The notes beneath the pieces were generated by a model, which saw only the letters and a list, made by a program, of their open reading frames with translations, did not search any database and was not told the origin of the DNA. From NCBI GenBank assembly GCA_007859835.1, contig SJPJ01000001.1, positions 5,500,283 through 5,564,282 of the forward strand: 64,000 bases of DNA, given 5' to 3'. Source of the stretch: Novipirellula herctigrandis (GTDB lineage Bacteria > Planctomycetota > Planctomycetia > Pirellulales > Pirellulaceae). Positions 54,901-64,000 of this stretch are shown here, piece by piece (positions within the stretch are counted from its first letter, which is position 1; the number at the start of each line of letters is the position of its first letter). Position numbers and translations under genes: made by a program.

Positions 54901-55248
54901 TTGACTTCTGCTAACGATTCCGACCCACCCGCTTCTAATCAGCAAGAATTGTCGATTGTGGATTTACAGCGTCACATTCACGACATGTATTATGAAAAAG
55001 ATGTCGCTCGTGGTGTCGATGGAACCTTCATGTGGTTGATGGAAGAGATTGGTGAGTTGGCTTCGGCGCTACGGGGAAACGATCGCGAAAATTTAGCGGA
55101 AGAGTTTGCCGACGTGATCGCTTGGTTGGCGACGATCGCCAATGTGGCCAAAATTGATCTCAATGCTGCGTTGGTCGCCAAGTACGGACACGGGTGCCCC
55201 GGTTGTGGTCGGCTCGTTTGCGAATGCCCCAATTCCGAGAAGCCATAA
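54901..55248 (+). CDS. MazG-like nucleotide pyrophosphohydrolase with zinc ribbon
   Basis: A 115-residue all-alpha NTP pyrophosphohydrolase of the MazG superfamily: WLMEEIGELASAL supplies the ExxE pair and LAEEFADVIAWLATIANV the second acidic pair that bind Mg2+. A four-cysteine ribbon, CPGCGRLVCECP, closes the protein. Members hydrolyse non-canonical or stress nucleotides. Start is TTG; no ATG lies in frame at a sensible place. Its stop shares one base with the next ATG (TAATG), so the pair is translationally coupled. Confidence 0.85.
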   Translation: MTSANDSDPPASNQQELSIVDLQRHIHDMYYEKDVARGVDGTFMWLMEEIGELASALRGNDRENLAEEFADVIAWLATIANVAKIDLNAALVAKYGHGCPGCGRLVCECPNSEKP

Positions 55249-57530
55249 TGCCTTTGGTTCGATCAAAATTCTGCTTCGTTATCCTTTGTCAGGTGTGTCT
55301 GTTTGCGAACCTGGCGGTCGTCCGGCATGCGATGGCTCAACCGACGGCCAATGCGGAGATTGCCGCGAAGCAGAACGTTGGTACCGACCAAATAGCGGTC
55401 GGGATCGACGGACATTTTCGGGTGGGATGCTGGACGGGGATTCATTGCACCAACCCACAAGTGGTCCCAACGCGGATCGAAACAGAAGATGGCGATGGAG
55501 TGTCGGTGGCTTATGTCCATTCATATGATGCTCAATCAACAAACCATACACGTTGGGCTTATGCGATTCCGGGCAGCGAAGAAGCACCGCTGGTCGTCGA
55601 GTGTTCGGACGGGAATCGTGTGGCAACTCGGTTTGCGTCGATAGGATCACCCTCACGAGGTTCCGCCCAAATTCCACTCGGGATGCCGTGGGTCGTATCG
55701 ATCGGCAATCCAATGGGGGTTGAGCAATTTGGTGCCAACGAAATCCTCCGTCGCGATGCATCGGTGGCCGTCTCAATACCCGATTCTGCGGCCGGTTTAC
55801 CGGATTCGGTGCTTGGATATGAAGGGATCGACCTCTTGATGATCGGTGGTTCGGGGGCTGCGATTCTTGAGCGACTTGATCCATCGCAACGAGACGCGAT
55901 CGTCGGATGGATCGAGGGAGGTGGCCGTGTTTTGTTGACACTCGGTGAATCATTACCTGAGTTGAAAAAGGCTGCTCCTTGGCTATTAGAATTGATCCCC
56001 TCGCCAACATCAGCGGTCAGTGGTGATAGCAGCATTGACGATTGGATTACCGTCGAGTTTGATCCATCAGCGATTGAAACCTTTACTTCCACGCAAACTC
56101 CGTTGACAACATTTCGTGGTGCAAAGCTTCCCAAAGGGGTAGGTGATTCCATTGTCATCGGGCGGACGACTCGCCGAGTCAGCGCACCGATCGCAGTTGA
56201 ATATGTCGTTGGATTCGGGGAAATTACGATCATCGCGGCGGACCTCGACAAGGCTCCTTTTGTCGATTGGCCACAACGTACCGATTTGATCACTCAGCTT
56301 ACTGGCAAACTATTTCAATCTAACGAAACGCCCCTTTCGACGATTAACCGTGCGACCGCTTACGATGATTTGGCGGGCCAGATGCGTGCGACACTGGATC
56401 ACTTTCCCACGCAACGCCGTTTTCCGTTCTCGATTGTCTCATTAATCCTGATCGGCTTGATCGCGTTGATCGGCCCTCTTGACTATTTTTTGGTGAATCG
56501 GCTGCTCGGAAAACCTCTGCTCGGATGGCTCACCTTTCCGGTCATGGCAATTGGTATTTCGGCGCTATTGGTGATGCAAGCGAAGCCAATACTTCGTGAG
56601 GACCCAAAGCTGCTTGTCAACTCCGAGGCACCGGATCGTGACACTGCCGCAGTCCCCGTTAATCGTATTGAAATTGTCGACATTGATGTGCAATCGCAAT
56701 TGGGTGAGTCGTTTGCCTGGAGTGTTTTGTATTCTCACGACGCCAATCGGTTGGATGTTGAAAGCGCCCCAGCGGATTCGTTGAGTCAATTTTCCCACAA
56801 TATCAAATCCATTATCACGGCGCCGTTTGGTTTCCCTGGTCGATCGTTTGGTGCGATTCAGGTGACAGGCGAAAACGCTCGGTTGCCAAACTATGAGGTT
56901 CGCTTCGACACTCGCGAAGGCCAACGGACAACCGAAATCGTGGATTTGCCAATGGCACCGCGAAGCAGCAAATCGGTGGCAACGCGGATTCGCTTCGAGC
57001 CAAACTTGGCCGAGGATATTGTGTTGAGCCGTCGCAGCGGTACGGAGTTACTCGAAGGCACTCTGGTTAACCCGTTGCCCGTTGATCTGCTCAATGGCAT
57101 TTTAATTTATCGAAATTGGGCGTACCTGTTGCCCACTCGATTTCCAAAGGGAGAGCGGATCGAGTCGATTGATGTCCTTCGCCAAAAGAACTTTCGTTGG
57201 CAACTATCGCGGCAAAAGGCTCTGGAAAGTTCCACCGAGACACAAGTGTGGAACCCGTCGATGACCGACAATCCAGAGCGGTTGGCTGAAATGTTGATGT
57301 TCCATAATACCGTCGGTGGCTCTCGCTATACGACGCTCAACGATCGAGTGCTATCGTTCTTGGATCGGAGCCATTTGCTTATTGACGATCGATGTATTTT
57401 GGTCGGGCGGTTGGCGAAACCGTCGACACAAATGGAACTGTCAAGCGATGATGCGAAAGCCAGTATTGACGATAACACGTTGACCCTAATGCGATTGGTC
57501 ATCCCAGTCAAAAATAAACGACGTTTGTAG
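55248..57530 (+). CDS. exported membrane protein with amidotransferase-like region
   Basis: A 760-residue protein started at ATG in the TAATG overlap. A signal peptide (FVILCQVCLFANLAVVRHAMA) precedes an extracytoplasmic region with beta-sandwich texture and a class I glutamine-amidotransferase-like stretch, LGYEGIDLLMIGGSG and AIVGWIEGGGRVLLTLGE, as seen in ABC-transporter auxiliary proteins. Two membrane segments follow near residues 395-440 (IVSLILIGLIALIGPLDYFL; WLTFPVMAIGISALLVMQA). The C-terminal part is soluble. Probable partner of the ABC ATPase encoded next; substrate unknown. Confidence 0.72.
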   Translation: MPLVRSKFCFVILCQVCLFANLAVVRHAMAQPTANAEIAAKQNVGTDQIAVGIDGHFRVGCWTGIHCTNPQVVPTRIETEDGDGVSVAYVHSYDAQSTNHTRWAYAIPGSEEAPLVVECSDGNRVATRFASIGSPSRGSAQIPLGMPWVVSIGNPMGVEQFGANEILRRDASVAVSIPDSAAGLPDSVLGYEGIDLLMIGGSGAAILERLDPSQRDAIVGWIEGGGRVLLTLGESLPELKKAAPWLLELIPSPTSAVSGDSSIDDWITVEFDPSAIETFTSTQTPLTTFRGAKLPKGVGDSIVIGRTTRRVSAPIAVEYVVGFGEITIIAADLDKAPFVDWPQRTDLITQLTGKLFQSNETPLSTINRATAYDDLAGQMRATLDHFPTQRRFPFSIVSLILIGLIALIGPLDYFLVNRLLGKPLLGWLTFPVMAIGISALLVMQAKPILREDPKLLVNSEAPDRDTAAVPVNRIEIVDIDVQSQLGESFAWSVLYSHDANRLDVESAPADSLSQFSHNIKSIITAPFGFPGRSFGAIQVTGENARLPNYEVRFDTREGQRTTEIVDLPMAPRSSKSVATRIRFEPNLAEDIVLSRRSGTELLEGTLVNPLPVDLLNGILIYRNWAYLLPTRFPKGERIESIDVLRQKNFRWQLSRQKALESSTETQVWNPSMTDNPERLAEMLMFHNTVGGSRYTTLNDRVLSFLDRSHLLIDDRCILVGRLAKPSTQMELSSDDAKASIDDNTLTLMRLVIPVKNKRRL

Positions 57531-57607
57531 ATGATTGCGTTTAGCTGCAATCAATTCCTTGTTTCTGACAGCACCGAATTCCCACTTGATAGAAGCGGCC
57601 CATCCTG

Positions 57608-58546
57608 GTGATTAAGACAGTTGACTTAACGAAAAAGTACGGCGACGCGTTCGCGATCAAGAGTATCGATTTGGATCTAGAAGCCGGCGATTTGTTCGGA
57701 TTCATTGGTCCCAACGGTGCCGGCAAGACGACTACTATGCGAATCATCGCAACGCTGCTTGAACCGTCCTGGGGCGAAGCATACGTGTGCGGACATAGCG
57801 TTCATACACATCCGAAAGAGATCCGGCGATTGGTTGGCTACATGCCCGACTTTTTCGGTGTCTATGATGATATGACCGTCGTGGAATATTTAGAATTCTT
57901 TGCGGCCGCTTACCGGATTAGTGGCAAACAACGAGAGGATCGAGTCAGCGAGATGCTCGACGTGGTCGATCTCGATTTCAAACGAGACGCCTTTGCCAAT
58001 ACTTTGTCGCGTGGTCAAACGCAACGGCTTGGGTTGGCGCGGACGCTGCTTCATGATCCCCAAGTGTTATTGCTTGACGAACCCCTTTCGGGGCTCGACC
58101 CACGGGCGCGAATCGAGATGCGGAATCTGCTTCGCAAGCTCGGTGAAATGGGGAAAACAATTATCGTCAGTAGTCACATTTTGCCTGAGTTGGCGGATGT
58201 TTGTAACAAAGTCGGCATTATCGACCGCGGTGAGCTTAAACAGAACGCTAAGGTGACCGAGATCATCAAAATGGTTCGCCAGCACACGGTGCTGGTGATC
58301 CAAACCACTAACCGCGATTCGCTTGACCAAGTTGCGCGGTTATTGGAGGGACACGAAAAAGTCCAAGGGACCGAGCCAGGAGATGATGCCATCCGTGTGG
58401 TCTTGAAAGCGGGCGTCGAGGAATACAGTGACTTGCCACGTCTTCTGATTGAAAACGGCATCGATCTGCGCAGGTTTAGCGAGGAACAACTTGACCTTGA
58501 ATCGGCATTTATGGCCCTGACTCAAGGCACCAGCCGACGGATGTAA
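57608..58546 (+). CDS. ABC transporter ATP-binding protein
   Basis: A 312-residue ABC ATPase, starting at GTG. Walker A: GPNGAGKTTTMR; Q-loop region VGYMPDFFGVYD; signature LSRGQTQRLGLAR (LSGGQ variant with Arg); Walker B LLLDEPLSGLDP; switch SSHILPEL. A C-terminal extension of about 90 residues follows the ATPase core, as in GldA/NosF-type exporters. No permease gene follows; the next gene is an aldo/keto reductase. The membrane part may be supplied by the preceding protein or elsewhere (inference). Confidence 0.9.
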   Translation: MIKTVDLTKKYGDAFAIKSIDLDLEAGDLFGFIGPNGAGKTTTMRIIATLLEPSWGEAYVCGHSVHTHPKEIRRLVGYMPDFFGVYDDMTVVEYLEFFAAAYRISGKQREDRVSEMLDVVDLDFKRDAFANTLSRGQTQRLGLARTLLHDPQVLLLDEPLSGLDPRARIEMRNLLRKLGEMGKTIIVSSHILPELADVCNKVGIIDRGELKQNAKVTEIIKMVRQHTVLVIQTTNRDSLDQVARLLEGHEKVQGTEPGDDAIRVVLKAGVEEYSDLPRLLIENGIDLRRFSEEQLDLESAFMALTQGTSRRM

Positions 58547-58550
58547 TCGG

Positions 58551-58559
58551 TGTTATAAT
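58551..58559 (+). promoter_or_regulatory. extended -10 promoter
   Basis: TGTTATAAT, a TGn extended -10 with a perfect TATAAT, and no good -35. It lies just after the ABC gene stop and about 55 bases before the aldo/keto reductase start. Confidence 0.5.
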
Positions 58560-58613
58560 TTTGATTGCTGCTGTGCTTTCCGAAATTCCCATCTCATAAA
58601 TTCTTGGAGAAAC

Positions 58614-59561
58614 GTGTCCATGGTCCAAGCTAATCGAGGACAAGCTAATCGACGACAAGCCATTGGGGCCGCGGCTGCCGTAGCAACCGCTCTGAGCGGA
58701 TCGAACCGGTCCATCGCGGCAGAGCAGTCCAGCGGATCCGACGCGGGGAGCGTTCCCCCACCACCTCAGGTGAAACTGGGGAACACGGGGATCACGATGT
58801 CTCGCCTTGGCCAGGGAACGGGAGTACACGGCGGACGCAGGCAATCGGACCAAACTCGGTTGGGGTTCGATGAGCTAGTGGCACTGTTTCATCACTCCTA
58901 CGAGCGAGGCATCACTTTTTTTGACCTTGCCGACATGTACGGCACGCATGTCTATTTTCGCGAAGCCTTACGAACGATTCCTCGTGACAAAGTCACGATC
59001 ATGTCAAAGGTTTGGTGGCGATTTGATGGTCCCCAAAATGCGACGAGAGCTCCACACCGTCGTGAAATTGTCAGAAGCACCCTTGAACGATTCCGCCATG
59101 AGATCAACACCGATTATTTGGATATCGTATTGCTGCACTGTGAAACGACTCGCAATTGGAACGAGCAATTAGAGCCCTACATGGATGAGTTGGCGGACGC
59201 AAAGGAGAAGAAACTCGTTCGCGCCGTCGGCGTTTCATGTCACGATTTTGGTGCTATGGAAACGGCCGCAGAGTGCCCCTGGGTCGACGTGGTGTTGGCA
59301 CGCATCAATCCCAAGGGTGTCAAAATGGACGGATCCACCGAAGACGTCTCCGCGCTGCTTCAAAAGATGAAAGACAACGGCAAGGCGGTTATCGGTATGA
59401 AAATCTTTGGAGAAGGTGCCTTGGTTGACCAACGAGAATCGTGCATCGAGTTTGCACAAGGACTCGGCACCCTCGATGCGATGACGATCGGCTTTCACAA
59501 GAAGAAACAAATCGATGAAGTGCTGCAGTTGCTTCACAAGTATCCTGCCAAGACGGTTTAG
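58614..59561 (+). CDS. aldo/keto reductase with Tat-like leader
   Basis: A 315-residue AKR. GTG start five bases after GGAGA; an ATG two codons later also fits. The N-terminus has RRQAIGAAAAVATALSG, like a twin-arginine signal, followed by a Ser/Gly/Pro-rich linker, so the enzyme may be exported. The AKR core is intact for the tetrad: FFDLADMYGTH (Asp, Tyr), VTIMSKVWW (Lys), DIVLLHCET (His). It probably reduces carbonyls or oxidises sugars with NAD(P)H; substrate unknown. Closest pattern is the planctomycete AKRs carrying Tat leaders. Confidence 0.87.
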   Translation: MSMVQANRGQANRRQAIGAAAAVATALSGSNRSIAAEQSSGSDAGSVPPPPQVKLGNTGITMSRLGQGTGVHGGRRQSDQTRLGFDELVALFHHSYERGITFFDLADMYGTHVYFREALRTIPRDKVTIMSKVWWRFDGPQNATRAPHRREIVRSTLERFRHEINTDYLDIVLLHCETTRNWNEQLEPYMDELADAKEKKLVRAVGVSCHDFGAMETAAECPWVDVVLARINPKGVKMDGSTEDVSALLQKMKDNGKAVIGMKIFGEGALVDQRESCIEFAQGLGTLDAMTIGFHKKKQIDEVLQLLHKYPAKTV

Positions 59562-59578
59562 CAGGGTCGAGTGACTTG

Positions 59579-60616
59579 TTAGCTCGATTTTGCCATTCGC
59601 ATGACGAGTTGTTCAAGCAGAAAGCGGTCGCGACCATCGGCGCTGTGGGTTCCTTTGAGCCGAAGGTCGGCGTCGAGTAGCCATGGCAATAGCTGTTTGC
59701 CACGAGCACGACCGAGGCCGCGCAGTTGTTTCTTGGCTTGTTGAATTTCCGCAGGTCGATGAATTCCGGCGGCCGACAATGCGTCTTCCAATTGGATCGG
59801 GCGGCCTTCGCGTTCGCGGTGCTCGACGACGGATGTTGCCATCCCTAGCCGGCGAAGTGACCAAGCGATTTGGGGCAGCAATGCGATCGGACGCTGGCCA
59901 CCGCTCATCAATTTGTCGAGCTGTCGCATTGCTTCGGCTGCGTCCCCCGAGGCGATGGCATCGGTGATTTGCCATACGGTTTTGCCTTGCCAACCCGCGA
60001 CGACATCACGAACGAGGGGTTCATCAATCGTTTCGCCGGGGGCACGATACAACGCCAATTTCGCGATCTCGGTTTCAAGCATACCGATCTCGTCACCGAT
60101 CATTTCCACCAAGGCGTCGGCAGCATCGGCAGCTAAGACAGCGTTGTGTCGCTTGGCCACATAACCGCAGAGGAATTTTCGACGCGACGCGGCCGTGACG
60201 CCCGTTTTCTTGTCGGCTGTCGATGCGCAGGCGACGACCAGATGGTCTCCTGCGATGGCTTTGTACAGACGCGTGTTGGATGCTAACGAGGAGAGATCCA
60301 ATATAAATCGATTCGAAGTTCCCGGCTTGGCAGCATACTTTTCCAATTCCGGCCGCTGACTCGAAACGAACTTGTCCGCATCGCGAACAATGATCGCCCG
60401 TTTGCCATCGAAATCAAACAGAGATGCGGTCGCCAAATCGTCACGCAAATCCGACCAGCGAACCGTGTCGCCATCAAACGAAGTGACGTCGCCGCCTTCG
60501 CAAAGCGCTGAGATCACCCAAGACCGAAGGGTCGTGTCAGAACCAAAAACCGCCGCGACCGACGGTAGTTCGCCGGGTGGTTTGGTGAGCAGATCGAAAG
60601 CGTTGAGGATCGCCAT
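59579..60616 (-). CDS. holA: DNA polymerase III, delta subunit
   Basis: A 345-residue clamp-loader delta subunit, part of the complex that opens the sliding clamp. Start at ATG (MAILNAFDLLTKPPGELPSV); a longer frame upstream is unrelated. Motifs: VAAVFGSDTTLRSWVISALC, FDGKRAIIVRDADKFV, RFILDLSSLASNTRLYKAI, EIGMLETEIAKLALYRAPGE and VWQITDAIASGDAAEAMRQL, then the C-terminal SLRRLGMATSVVEHRERE. Length is typical. It is transcribed in the same direction as the large repeat protein, 113 bases upstream. Confidence 0.9.
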   Translation of the reverse strand: MAILNAFDLLTKPPGELPSVAAVFGSDTTLRSWVISALCEGGDVTSFDGDTVRWSDLRDDLATASLFDFDGKRAIIVRDADKFVSSQRPELEKYAAKPGTSNRFILDLSSLASNTRLYKAIAGDHLVVACASTADKKTGVTAASRRKFLCGYVAKRHNAVLAADAADALVEMIGDEIGMLETEIAKLALYRAPGETIDEPLVRDVVAGWQGKTVWQITDAIASGDAAEAMRQLDKLMSGGQRPIALLPQIAWSLRRLGMATSVVEHREREGRPIQLEDALSAAGIHRPAEIQQAKKQLRGLGRARGKQLLPWLLDADLRLKGTHSADGRDRFLLEQLVMRMAKSS

Positions 60617-60729
60617 GACGGGGGCTTTGATAGGGTTCGATGATTTCCCCAATAGCCTAAACCCTACCGGTTGCATCGGCTAGACCTTCGCCAATCGACC
60701 GGCTGTGTCGGCGGACCTGCGTCAGGATG

Positions 60730-63459
60730 CTACTTAAACGTTGCTCGCGGTCGCTCGGCGGTTTGTTCGTTTTTAAGGGGAGTTGGAAAGCCGGTGATTG
60801 GTTGAAAACCCCGAATTCGGGCTCGCGGGGCCAATCCCTGAGCGTCGATCGGTTGATCCAAGACGTAGGATGCGGTGTTGCCCGCAATGTCCGTTGCGTC
60901 GATTCGCAAGAAGAGTTGACGTGATAAGCGTGGGGCCGCAGGCCATACATGGTCGCCTTGATTGCGAAGCCCCGCTGCGATCGTCGACCAAGGACCAGAT
61001 ACATTGTCGCTGAAAGAAAGGGTGATCGGTCGTGGCAACAAATTGGCGTCTTCGCATTCGTAGTGAATGACCAACGATCCGATGCGATCCCCTTCGCCGT
61101 ATTGAGCACCTGTGATTCGGACCTTGGGCTCGCTCTTGTCAACGACCACCACGATGTCGGGGCTACCATTCGATAGCGGCCGAGGGCTCGCTAGACCAGA
61201 GGAACTAACAACGACGATACAGAATCCGAAGACCCCCTCTTCTTTGGTTTCGATATCGAACGGGCTCAATTTGTCAGGGTCTTGTCCCCAGAACTTCCAG
61301 TTCCTCCCACCGTCCGTGCTGCCGTACAGTTCGACCGACTCGACGCCGCTATTGCCGACCGCTTCGAGTTCATATTCGAGGCTAAATCGATTGGAATTAC
61401 TGTACCGGGTCGGCACTCGTTCGCTGAAAGAGGGCGAGTCGATCGGCGATTGCTGGACTCGCTTAGAACTGTATGAATTGTTCTCAGGTTTCGCTATTGC
61501 AGTGGGCGCTATGGCTGTGGCGTTGGAAGAGGAGATGGTTGTTCGGGCCACAGGGGGGGCTGGCCGGATCGGCCGTGCTCTGTCAATTGGTTGCGTGCTG
61601 TCGATCGGACGCATCGCTTCGGCGGCCGTTTGAGGGCGTGCGATGGCGGTCGCGGTTGTATTGCTAGGTGAAGCGTCTGCCGAAGGTATTGAAAACGGAA
61701 GTGTCGAGGGAACCGCTGAGTTAGTCTCCGGTAATGCGCTCGGTGTGGTTTGTGGCATTTCCAATCCAAGTGGCAAGCTCGGAGCGTTCAGTCCGAAGCT
61801 GTTGCCTACCTGTTCGGCAGTAGCCGGTGCAGGCAAATCGACAGCCCCGGATGCATTGGTGTAACGTGGCGCACGTGAATAGCTCGGTGCGTTAGCTTGG
61901 CTCGGTGCGTTTGTGTAATTCGGTGCGTTTGTGTAATTCGGTGCGTTTGTGTAATTCGGTGCGTTTGTGTAATTCGGCAAGACCGTATAGCGAGATGAAT
62001 TCGCATAACGAGAAGTGTGCGTTTGCGTCGAAGGTGCTGATGTCTGATAGCTCGGAGGTGTTAACGTTGGTTGCATCGGACTCGGAATCTGCGGAGCGGG
62101 TAAATGTGGCCCCGTCGCAAAGTCGGCCAAGTTGCTGCCACGAAGATCACTCAGTGGATTTGTGGCAATGTGTGGATTTGTGGCAATATGAGGTGCGGTT
62201 TCCGATGAGCTAGTCGCAATGTTTGAATCTTCAAAGGAGTGAGCAAAGCGAACCAGTGCAGGGGATTCGAGTGCAGGGGGCTTATGTCGATCCAACTTGA
62301 TCACCGGACTTTTTGACGCGTCGTTCGGATCGGACAAAGCAGGTCTTACGTAGAGGTTCGATGTCTCATCGACGTGGTGTTGGGCCGTGATACGAAACGG
62401 AGTCGGCGTCCGATATTGCACGGGTAACGCCCTGATCGTCTCGTTGGTTTTGGCGGTCGCCACAATGCACGGTACGGGTTTCGGCTTCGAGCTTGGAATG
62501 TCGACGCTCGCAGTAGCCTCGCTTGGAGTGTCCTTGCTCGCGATGTCATCCATGCTTGGCGTGTCCAAACTTGGAATAGCCCTGTTCGGTATGATTTTAT
62601 GGGGAATATACGTGGCAAAGGTTGGCATCGCGGTGGCTGCCAAACGCGGTCGCTGCAATTGTTTTGTCGCTACCGCCTGGTTTCCTGCCGAATCGGTCGC
62701 GCGAACGTGGATTGAAATTTGGCGCCAATCATCGTTGGGCGAAAAGGTGAAGTGGTCGTTGTTGGGAATCCAGCCGGAGGCCGAACTGGTAGCGAGCGCC
62801 GGCGTCCATTCATGCCATTGGTTATCGACATCGGTGGCGTAATAAAGCCGCTTATCGGCGATCGTCGTTAGGTCATCGATGATGATTTTGCCTGCGACCG
62901 TTCCGCTTGCCTCGGCGTCGGCTTCCACCGTAATTGCCGGTTTTGCGGTATCGACCAAGACCCTTAATTGGGGCGTGATGCTAGCGGGGATTTCGATCGA
63001 GTGTCCGACGTGGTTATCGTTGATGGTCGCCGTCGCGAACCAGTATTCCCCATCGTCCTTGCAAACAAACGCAAATTCACGGATGCTACTGGGCTGGGTA
63101 TCAGAAAGTTCCCAGGGCTGGTTTGCTCCTCGACTAACATACAATCGAATTCTCGGCGGATTGGGATTCGACGCGTCGACGTTAAATGGGATGCGAAAGG
63201 ATCGCGTCCCTAAGATCACAGTTTTAGGCAACGAATCTGTCGCAATAGTCAATGAATCCCGCGAAGTCGATGAATCCCGCGAAGTCGATGAGGTCTGGTC
63301 GGGCGACGTTTTTGACGCTTGGGGTTGGGGCAACCGAACCGGGCGTGCTGCAAAACCGTCGATACCGAACAACATCCAAAACGCGACCAAAACCACCGTA
63401 GCGGCAAGCATCGGTGTGGGGATGGCGGCATCGGGAATCGCTTTTTTGGCGATACACAT
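60730..63459 (-). CDS. large exported repeat-rich protein
   Basis: A 909-residue protein with a signal peptide or anchor ([21 protein letters not shown]). The N- and C-terminal parts hold Ig-like or fibronectin-like segments: VNWDSGG-like patterns are seen in [34 protein letters not shown] and [20 protein letters not shown], the last followed by [19 protein letters not shown]. The central part (about residues 450-700) is Pro/Ala/Thr/Ser-rich and low in complexity, with NYTNAP units near 495-525 and a duplicated SRDSST early on. Probably a secreted surface or matrix protein; function unknown. Its start is divergent from mnmG. Confidence 0.75.
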   Translation of the reverse strand: MCIAKKAIPDAAIPTPMLAATVVLVAFWMLFGIDGFAARPVRLPQPQASKTSPDQTSSTSRDSSTSRDSLTIATDSLPKTVILGTRSFRIPFNVDASNPNPPRIRLYVSRGANQPWELSDTQPSSIREFAFVCKDDGEYWFATATINDNHVGHSIEIPASITPQLRVLVDTAKPAITVEADAEASGTVAGKIIIDDLTTIADKRLYYATDVDNQWHEWTPALATSSASGWIPNNDHFTFSPNDDWRQISIHVRATDSAGNQAVATKQLQRPRLAATAMPTFATYIPHKIIPNRAIPSLDTPSMDDIASKDTPSEATASVDIPSSKPKPVPCIVATAKTNETIRALPVQYRTPTPFRITAQHHVDETSNLYVRPALSDPNDASKSPVIKLDRHKPPALESPALVRFAHSFEDSNIATSSSETAPHIATNPHIATNPLSDLRGSNLADFATGPHLPAPQIPSPMQPTLTPPSYQTSAPSTQTHTSRYANSSRYTVLPNYTNAPNYTNAPNYTNAPNYTNAPSQANAPSYSRAPRYTNASGAVDLPAPATAEQVGNSFGLNAPSLPLGLEMPQTTPSALPETNSAVPSTLPFSIPSADASPSNTTATAIARPQTAAEAMRPIDSTQPIDRARPIRPAPPVARTTISSSNATAIAPTAIAKPENNSYSSKRVQQSPIDSPSFSERVPTRYSNSNRFSLEYELEAVGNSGVESVELYGSTDGGRNWKFWGQDPDKLSPFDIETKEEGVFGFCIVVVSSSGLASPRPLSNGSPDIVVVVDKSEPKVRITGAQYGEGDRIGSLVIHYECEDANLLPRPITLSFSDNVSGPWSTIAAGLRNQGDHVWPAAPRLSRQLFLRIDATDIAGNTASYVLDQPIDAQGLAPRARIRGFQPITGFPTPLKNEQTAERPRATFK
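61885..61974. repeat. 18-bp coding repeat, five copies
   Basis: Four identical copies of cggtgcgtttgtgtaatt (61903-61974) and one diverged copy to their left; on the minus strand they encode NYTNAP units in the large exported protein. Confidence 0.95.
63254..63289. repeat. 18-bp coding duplication
   Basis: Two identical tandem copies of gaatcccgcgaagtcgat near the N-terminal end of the large exported protein, giving the repeated TSRDS residues. Confidence 0.95.
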
Positions 63460-63573
63460 GTTGTCGATTTAGCCCCAAAAGTAGAGGAAAATGGGATTGC
63501 CGGGAACGTCTTTTCTCGGCTTCGACGGATCGTCAACCTAATCTTGAAGCATTTCAACTCCACTTGGATAACG

Positions 63574-64000
63574 ATGGCACAAAGCTCTTATCATTATGAC
63601 GTTATTGTCATTGGTGCCGGTCATGCGGGCACCGAAGCGGCGGCTGCCGCAGCCCGACTCGGTGCGAACACAGCCCTGCTAACGACTAACCTCGACACGG
63701 TCGGCCAGATGTCCTGTAACCCCGCGATTGGCGGAGTTGCCAAAGGTCAAATCGTTCGCGAAGTCGACGCACTGGGCGGTTTGATGGGACAAGCCATCGA
63801 CGCAACGGGGATCCAATTCCGGCTGCTCAATTGTCGCAAAGGTCCCGCGATGCACAGCCCTCGAGCACAAGCCGACAAGAAGGCCTACCAATTCCACATT
63901 AAGCATCAAATCGAACAGCAACCCAATCTGGATTTGCGACAAGAAACCGTCATGGATTTGATGACCGAAGAAGTCGACGGCGTGACTCGCGTCTGTGGCG
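63574..64000 (+). CDS. mnmG: tRNA uridine-5-carboxymethylaminomethyl synthesis enzyme MnmG (N-terminal part)
   Basis: The first 142 codons of MnmG/GidA, cut by the window end. Translation from ATG gives [20 protein letters not shown], the FAD-binding GxGxxG loop, then [36 protein letters not shown] and [20 protein letters not shown], the family signature including CNPAIGG. With MnmE it makes the cmnm5 modification of wobble uridine in tRNA, using FAD and methylene-THF. The frame is open to the last base. The gap to the divergent neighbour (114 bases) should hold its promoter. Confidence 0.95.
   Translation, partial: MAQSSYHYDVIVIGAGHAGTEAAAAAARLGANTALLTTNLDTVGQMSCNPAIGGVAKGQIVREVDALGGLMGQAIDATGIQFRLLNCRKGPAMHSPRAQADKKAYQFHIKHQIEQQPNLDLRQETVMDLMTEEVDGVTRVCG

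Overview
The window looks like chromosome from a planctomycete of the Pirellulaceae (Rhodopirellula and relatives). This rests on families concentrated in that group: DUF1501 and PSCyt/DUF1549/DUF1553 proteins, DUF1080, a TIGR03000 protein, paired DUF4332 modules, ECF sigma operons, HpnC/HpnD squalene genes, and many GTG/TTG starts with weak Shine-Dalgarno sites. The assignment is by gene content only; there is no rRNA or tRNA gene and no CRISPR array. No insertion sequence or phage gene was recognised.

Layout. 0.2-4 kb: tail of a glycan or secondary-metabolite locus (three methyltransferases and a GT4 glycosyltransferase). 4-10.2 kb: a small anchored protein, a YegS-type lipid kinase and a 1452-residue SMC/YhaN-like ATPase carrying two DUF4332 modules. 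10.5-21.2 kb: mostly housekeeping (NAD-dependent epimerase, aroA, ribE-rsmA with overlapping stop and start, eno with a terminator, rlmKL) mixed with small lipoproteins and membrane proteins. 21.4-23.5 kb: a GMC oxidoreductase broken by several frameshifts and an in-frame stop. 23.7-28.9 kb: a tight three-gene set of one membrane and two exported coiled-coil proteins with repeat expansions, preceded by a 21-bp-spaced direct repeat. 28.9-37.1 kb: an HTTM protein and partner, a TIGR03000 surface protein, cysH with an Rrf2 regulator, a DUF502 protein and ComF. 38-48 kb: a lone ECF sigma gene converging on a long leftward run that starts with an ECF sigma/anti-sigma pair and continues through an exported helical protein, a PSCyt/DUF1549/DUF1553 protein, a DUF1501 protein, a DUF2585 protein and a YeiH-type transporter. 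48.3-51.3 kb: isoprenoid genes (hpnC, hpnD, ispH). 52-60.6 kb: DUF1080 and sulfotransferase genes, a MazG-like protein coupled to a large membrane protein and an ABC ATPase, an aldo/keto reductase and holA. 60.7-64 kb: a large exported repeat protein and the start of mnmG.

How parts fit. IspH supplies C5 isoprenoid units and HpnC/HpnD act on farnesyl diphosphate towards squalene; no hpnE is in view. CysH with an Rrf2 regulator forms a small assimilatory sulfate reduction unit with a readable promoter. The sigma/anti-sigma/PSCyt/DUF1501 run is the strongest candidate for a little-described system: a cell-surface module probably under its own alternative sigma factor. Short tandem repeats are unusually common, both between genes (15-, 16- and 17-bp units) and inside genes (15- and 18-bp units that keep the frame).
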